From Burkholderia pyrrocinia (GTDB taxonomy: Bacteria; Pseudomonadota; Gammaproteobacteria; Burkholderiales; Burkholderiaceae), in NCBI RefSeq assembly GCF_022809715.1, contig NZ_CP094459.1, forward strand, positions 2,976,001 to 3,040,000: a stretch of DNA of 64,000 nt, given 5' to 3'. Positions 62,879-64,000 of the stretch are shown here, piece after piece. The position numbers and the translations under genes are program-made. Below the pieces are notes generated by a model. The model was given only the letters and a program-made list of their open reading frames with translations. It made no database searches and had not been told where the DNA came from. Numbering within the stretch: the first letter of the stretch is position 1; every line of letters starts with the position of its first letter.

Positions 62879-64000
62879 CTACCCGCGGCCGTTCTTCTCG
62901 TCGTCGCGCTCTTCCTTGTAGCGCGCCTCGAATTCCAGCAGCCGCGCGCCGATGATCGACTGCTCGTAGAACGACACGTCCTTCGCATCGCGCGCTTCCT
63001 TCAACTGGCGGATCGCCGACGGCCATGCGCCATCGAGTGCAAGTTTCTCCGCGAGCGCGCGGCGCCGCGCGAGCACGTCGCCCTTGCCGTCGCTCGCCTT
63101 CGCGAGGTAGTCCCACCAGTCCGGCTGCTCGGGATCGGCCTGCGCCTGCGCGCGTGCAAGCGCCTGCGCTTCGGCAAAGCGGCGGGCGGCGATCAGCGCC
63201 TGCAGGTGCGCGACGATCGCCGCGTGCGACGCCGGCCAGCGCCGCTGCGCGAGCGCCGCGAGCCGCACCGCGTCGTCGGTCCGGCCCGCACGGCGCGCGA
63301 TGTCGGCGGCCAGCACGTCGAGGCTCGGCGAACTCGTTGCCGGGTCGTCCTCGCGCCGCTCACGCGCATCGAACGCGCCGCGCGCCGAAGCGAGCGCCTT
63401 GTCCGCCGCGTCGTACTGGCCGAGCAGCGTGTTCGCGAGCGCGATACCGTACCAGTTCGCCGCGACGTTCGGCGCCGTGCGATCGTCGATCTCGAGCTGC
63501 ATCCGGTGCGCCTCGGCCGAGATGTCGGTCGGCGCGCGGTTCTGCAGGACGCGCAGCCGCGCGCGCACGAATCCGTACTCGGTCGACTGACGCGGCTGCC
63601 GGTACGGCGCGCGACGCGCGCGATCCTCCATGTCGGCGATCCGCTCGCCGGTCAGCGGGTGCGTGCGCGCATAGGCCGGCACGCCCGCATCGCCCATCGA
63701 CGCGCGTTCGAGCCGCTCGAAGAAACCCGGCATCCCGTACGGGTCGTAGCCCGCGCCCGCGAGCAGCTGGAAGCCGACGCGATCGGCCTCGCGCTCGGCC
63801 GAACGCGAGAAGCGCAGCTGGTTGTCCACCGCATACGCCTGCCCGCCCATCGCGATCGCGCTGCCGAGATCGCCGCTTCTCGCGAGCACGCCGGCCAGCA
63901 CGCCGAGCAGCATCGTCGCGAGCGCCGTGTAGCCACTCTTCTCGCTCGCGCCGATCATCCGCGCGATGTGCCGCTGCAGCACGTGGCCCATCTCGTGGCC
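62879..64000 (-). CDS. M48-family periplasmic metalloprotease with TPR region (BepA-like), partial
   Basis: About 373 codons of an M48 peptidase whose N-terminus lies beyond the right edge. The zinc motif HEMGH is at the extreme edge (63983-63997). The third ligand Glu is in RSAEREADRVGFQLLAGAGYD. A membrane-like segment lies between them, and a C-terminal TPR-rich half follows (from about residue 140 of the visible part). This matches BepA/YfgC, which degrades or chaperones outer-membrane proteins such as LptD. No stop or frameshift is seen. Confidence 0.85.
   Translation of the reverse strand, partial: GHEMGHVLQRHIARMIGASEKSGYTALATMLLGVLAGVLARSGDLGSAIAMGGQAYAVDNQLRFSRSAEREADRVGFQLLAGAGYDPYGMPGFFERLERASMGDAGVPAYARTHPLTGERIADMEDRARRAPYRQPRQSTEYGFVRARLRVLQNRAPTDISAEAHRMQLEIDDRTAPNVAANWYGIALANTLLGQYDAADKALASARGAFDARERREDDPATSSPSLDVLAADIARRAGRTDDAVRLAALAQRRWPASHAAIVAHLQALIAARRFAEAQALARAQAQADPEQPDWWDYLAKASDGKGDVLARRRALAEKLALDGAWPSAIRQLKEARDAKDVSFYEQSIIGARLLEFEARYKEERDDEKNGRG

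Overview
The window is dense, GC-rich (roughly two-thirds G+C) bacterial chromosome with strong third-position GC bias. Gene content and order point to a Burkholderia, most likely Burkholderia cepacia complex chromosome 1. Markers are a BpeAB-OprB-like RND pump, an htrA gene beside a QseBC-like two-component system, the pgk-pyk-fba-purC-purE-purK-sua5 string, waaF, and znu and frm loci. This is recognised from memory of the families and their order; no database search was run. I saw no tRNA, rRNA, CRISPR array or prophage.

Layout. 1-3.3 kb: aromatic acid catabolism, with an aldehyde dehydrogenase (cut by the window edge), benzoylformate decarboxylase and a divergent LysR regulator. 3.4-7.6 kb: D-arabinitol-type polyol dehydrogenase, xylulokinase and a SorC-family regulator. 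7.6-11 kb: a frameshifted MFS transporter, a beta-lactamase-fold hydrolase and a LysR regulator. 11-20.5 kb: a minus-strand sugar-alcohol operon (SDR dehydrogenase, PfkB kinase, GatZ-family protein, ABC importer, HAD phosphatase) that carries an IS200/IS605-type TnpB element between its first two genes. 20.5-26 kb: zur-znuACB zinc uptake, then glutathione-dependent formaldehyde detoxification (fghA, frmA). 26-29.5 kb: a second FGGY kinase and an NCS2 purine/pyrimidine permease. 29.6-36.7 kb: an RND efflux operon with a divergent TetR repressor and an AcrR-like operator. 36.8-42 kb: an isochorismatase-like hydrolase, a GlxA-type regulator, small conserved genes and the periplasmic protease HtrA. 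42-48.4 kb: a QseC/QseB-like pair, DacB, a fatty acid hydroxylase/desaturase-family membrane protein and an SGNH lipoprotein esterase. 48.4-56.8 kb: a minus-strand housekeeping run for tRNA modification, purine synthesis and lower glycolysis. 57-64 kb: AzlCD amino-acid exporter, IlvE, a CHCC zinc-finger protein, heptosyltransferase WaaF, three small conserved genes and a partial M48 metalloprotease.

How genes work together. Sugar alcohols imported by the ABC system can be oxidised (SDR), phosphorylated (PfkB) and probably epimerised (GatZ family). Arabinitol would enter the pentose phosphate pathway through xylulose 5-phosphate. The RND pump and its TetR regulator form a classic self-contained efflux locus. 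Four tandem TTAAG boxes in front of htrA suggest that the adjacent two-component system controls this envelope protease.

The most unusual item is the TnpB gene. Its RuvC-I catalytic aspartate is replaced by glycine (GAT-to-GGT type change), while its right-end hairpin and the presumptive guide position next to the SDR gene look intact. It may be a naturally nuclease-dead RNA-guided protein, or simply an early-decaying element.
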